Shown one piece after another: positions 6,365 through 7,648 of a stretch of DNA of 7,648 nucleotides (its first letter is position 1; each line of letters starts with the position of its first letter). Origin of the DNA: Candidatus Omnitrophota bacterium (GTDB lineage Bacteria; Omnitrophota; Gorgyraeia; Duberdicusellales; 4484-171); contig JAQUOR010000078.1 of NCBI GenBank assembly GCA_028717025.1, positions 1-7,648 on the forward strand, read 5' to 3'. Under the pieces are notes generated by a model, which saw nothing but the letters and a program-made list of their open reading frames with translations, did not search any database and was not told the DNA's origin. The translations under genes and the position numbers were made by a program.

Positions 6365-7486
6365 TTACTTTTTGAGGTGTGGGTTTTGGTAGATACGCGG
6401 GATTTTTAAAGAGAGGCGGCTCACGATTTCATAGGGAATGGTTTTTGCCCAGGCAGCAACATCTTCGGCGCTAATCGTACAAGCGCCCTTATGACCGATT
6501 AACGTCACTTCATCGCCTATGTTAATATCATTCCTGTTTCCTACGTCAACCATGACATGATCCATGCAGACCCTGCCGACCAATTTAAAAAAACTGTCTT
6601 TAATGATCACTCTGGCGCAATTTGAAAGTGCCCAGGGGTAACCGTCGGCATACCCGACGGCAATCGTCGCGATAGTAGTGGCCCGCGGTGCGACATAGGT
6701 CCTGCCGTAGCTGACGCTCATCCCTTTCTTTATACGCTTCACAAAAATAACTCTCGACTTCAGCGAAAGAACCGGCTCAAGCCGCATCGCAGCGTCAAAG
6801 ACGGGTTTAATTCCGTAGAGAATAAGTCCGGGCCTGACCATGTTAAAATGCGCGCGAGGATATTTTATCAGACCAATGCTATTGGCGCAGTGCTGGTACG
6901 GGAAACGCACGCCTTCCTTTGCTAAGTTTTTAATAAAATCGCCAAAAATCTCAATTTGATAATCCGTAAAATTACCGTTGCTGTCGGCAACGGGAAGATG
7001 AGTGAAGATCCCTTCGAGAGTAATATTTTTTAGTTTACGCAGTGCTGCGACGAATTGGTATGCATCTTCATAATAAAATCCAAGCCTGCCCATGCCCGTG
7101 TCAATCTTGCAATGCACCGGTATTTTTACGTGCGCACGCGCAGCGGCTTTGTTAAGAGCCTGCGCGAATTCAACACTGACGATTGTCGGCCGTATCTTAT
7201 ACTTGACAAAATACGCAGCGTATTGCTCAAGCACCGTGCTTAAAACTAAAATCGGATTTTTGAAACCGGCTTGCCGCAGCGCGATCGCTTCCTCAAGACT
7301 GCCCACGCCGAAGAAATCGGCGCCTGCCTTAAGAAGTTCTTTCGCAACAGGGACTAAGCCATGGCCGTAGGCAGATTGCTTTACGGTTGCAATGATTTTA
7401 ACAGACGGACCGACACATCTTCTGATGCGGACAAGATTATTCCTTAACTTTTTTAAATCGACTTCAATCCAAAGTGGTCGAAACAT
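6365..7486 (-). CDS. alr: Alanine racemase
   Basis: A 373-residue fold-type III PLP enzyme that interconverts L- and D-alanine for peptidoglycan; length is normal. Seen: N-terminal RPLWIEVDL (3-11), the PLP-lysine segment TVKQSAYGHG with Lys36 and Tyr40, KIDTGMGRLGF (127-137) with Arg134, the catalytic tyrosine Tyr260 in VSYGRTY (257-263), GYADGYP (278-284), GRVCMDHVMVD (304-314) and PYEI (351-354). The PLP segment departs from the usual K-A-D/N-A-Y-G-H-G: the two residues after the lysine are Gln-Ser. All other key residues are intact, so I expect an active enzyme. The start is fixed by an in-frame stop two codons upstream and the conserved N terminus. There is no Shine-Dalgarno sequence; the leader is AT-rich. 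It converges with lptG and probably follows another minus-strand gene. Confidence 0.96.
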   Translation of the reverse strand: MFRPLWIEVDLKKLRNNLVRIRRCVGPSVKIIATVKQSAYGHGLVPVAKELLKAGADFFGVGSLEEAIALRQAGFKNPILVLSTVLEQYAAYFVKYKIRPTIVSVEFAQALNKAAARAHVKIPVHCKIDTGMGRLGFYYEDAYQFVAALRKLKNITLEGIFTHLPVADSNGNFTDYQIEIFGDFIKNLAKEGVRFPYQHCANSIGLIKYPRAHFNMVRPGLILYGIKPVFDAAMRLEPVLSLKSRVIFVKRIKKGMSVSYGRTYVAPRATTIATIAVGYADGYPWALSNCARVIIKDSFFKLVGRVCMDHVMVDVGNRNDINIGDEVTLIGHKGACTISAEDVAAWAKTIPYEIVSRLSLKIPRIYQNPHLKK

Positions 7487-7504
7487 ATTTTATATTAATT
7501 TTAT

Positions 7505-7560
7505 GTATTGCGTATTGAGTACGCGTATTGCGCAAAATACTCAATACTCTATACGCTATA
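7505..7560. repeat. GTATTGCG-type word repeats with an inverted pair upstream of alr
   Basis: GCGTATTG occurs at 7510-7517 and 7523-7530, and GTATTGCG at 7505-7512 and 7525-7532. GTATTGAGTA (7512-7521) is a perfect 10-bp inverted match to TACTCAATAC (7538-7547) around a 16-base loop. More ATAC/TATACG words continue to about 7560. This lies 19 bases before the alr ATG, in its probable leader. No promoter hexamers of useful quality are seen. It looks like another short intergenic repeat family, different from those beside mnmA and lptG. Confidence 0.5.
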
Positions 7561-7568
7561 CTCTGTAC

Positions 7569-7648
7569 TTACTTGCGTATCTGGCACGTCTTCGGATGCA
7601 AATACAATGGTTCTAGTTTATCGAGCGCCGTAAATTTTCTTTTTACAT
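7569..7648 (-). CDS. C-terminal end of an upstream minus-strand gene (possibly tsaB)
   Basis: One minus-strand frame is open from the right edge to TAA at 7571-7569, giving 25 residues that end LEPLYLHPKTCQIRK. Twenty-five open codons is no evidence by itself. The ending, however, resembles the P-x-Y-L-R-type tail of TsaB, the partner of TsaD in making threonylcarbamoyladenosine on tRNA, and tsaE-tsaB genes sit beside alr in some bacteria (for example mycobacteria). It has the same orientation as alr, with 82 bases between. Identity is a guess from a short tail. Confidence 0.35.
   Translation of the reverse strand, partial: VKRKFTALDKLEPLYLHPKTCQIRK

Noticed and set aside
7646..7648. ATG on the minus strand at the right edge as a gene start
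   Set aside because: The next codon is TAA, so it cannot start a protein; the open frame there is a different one.

Overview
The window looks like ordinary chromosomal housekeeping DNA from a Gram-negative (two-membrane) bacterium. The evidence is a complete lptF-lptG pair, the inner-membrane permease of lipopolysaccharide export, together with a peptidoglycan-precursor gene (alr). Base composition is mildly AT-leaning. Intergenic gaps are long (about 80 to 250 bases) and several are filled with short degenerate 'word' repeats (ATTCGCG-type, CACAAATTCC-type, GTATTGCG-type). From memory this style of gap resembles uncultured lineages such as Omnitrophota and some Planctomycetes relatives. That placement is a weak inference, not something the sequence proves.

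Layout. Bases 1-3089 carry three minus-strand genes transcribed right to left: a class I cysteine desulfurase (NifS/IscS-like), quinolinate synthase NadA, and MnmA (tRNA 2-thiouridylase), whose 3' end runs off the left edge. Bases 3090-3343 are a divergent promoter region. It has a consensus-match sigma-70 type promoter for the desulfurase on the minus strand and a good candidate for the plus-strand genes. Bases 3344-6217 hold a tightly overlapping plus-strand operon: comF-lptF-lptG. Bases 6218-6364 are a repeat-filled gap between convergent genes. Bases 6365-7486 are alr (alanine racemase) on the minus strand, preceded by a repeat-rich leader. The last 80 bases probably hold the 3' end of another minus-strand gene, possibly tsaB.

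How the genes fit together. The desulfurase takes sulfur from cysteine. MnmA consumes persulfide sulfur to make 2-thiouridine at tRNA position 34, and NadA needs a [4Fe-4S] cluster whose sulfur also comes from a cysteine desulfurase. The left block therefore reads as a sulfur donor followed by two of its clients. The right block concerns the cell envelope (LPS transport, D-alanine supply), with a ComF-type phosphoribosyltransferase-fold protein translationally coupled to lptF.

I found no mobile element gene, CRISPR array, tRNA, rRNA or clearly new multi-gene system. The points most worth a second look are in the gaps: a perfect 13-bp hairpin abutting the nadA ribosome-binding site, a small hairpin enclosing the start of the desulfurase gene, a repeat that supplies the mnmA ribosome-binding site, and an alanine racemase with an altered PLP-lysine motif.
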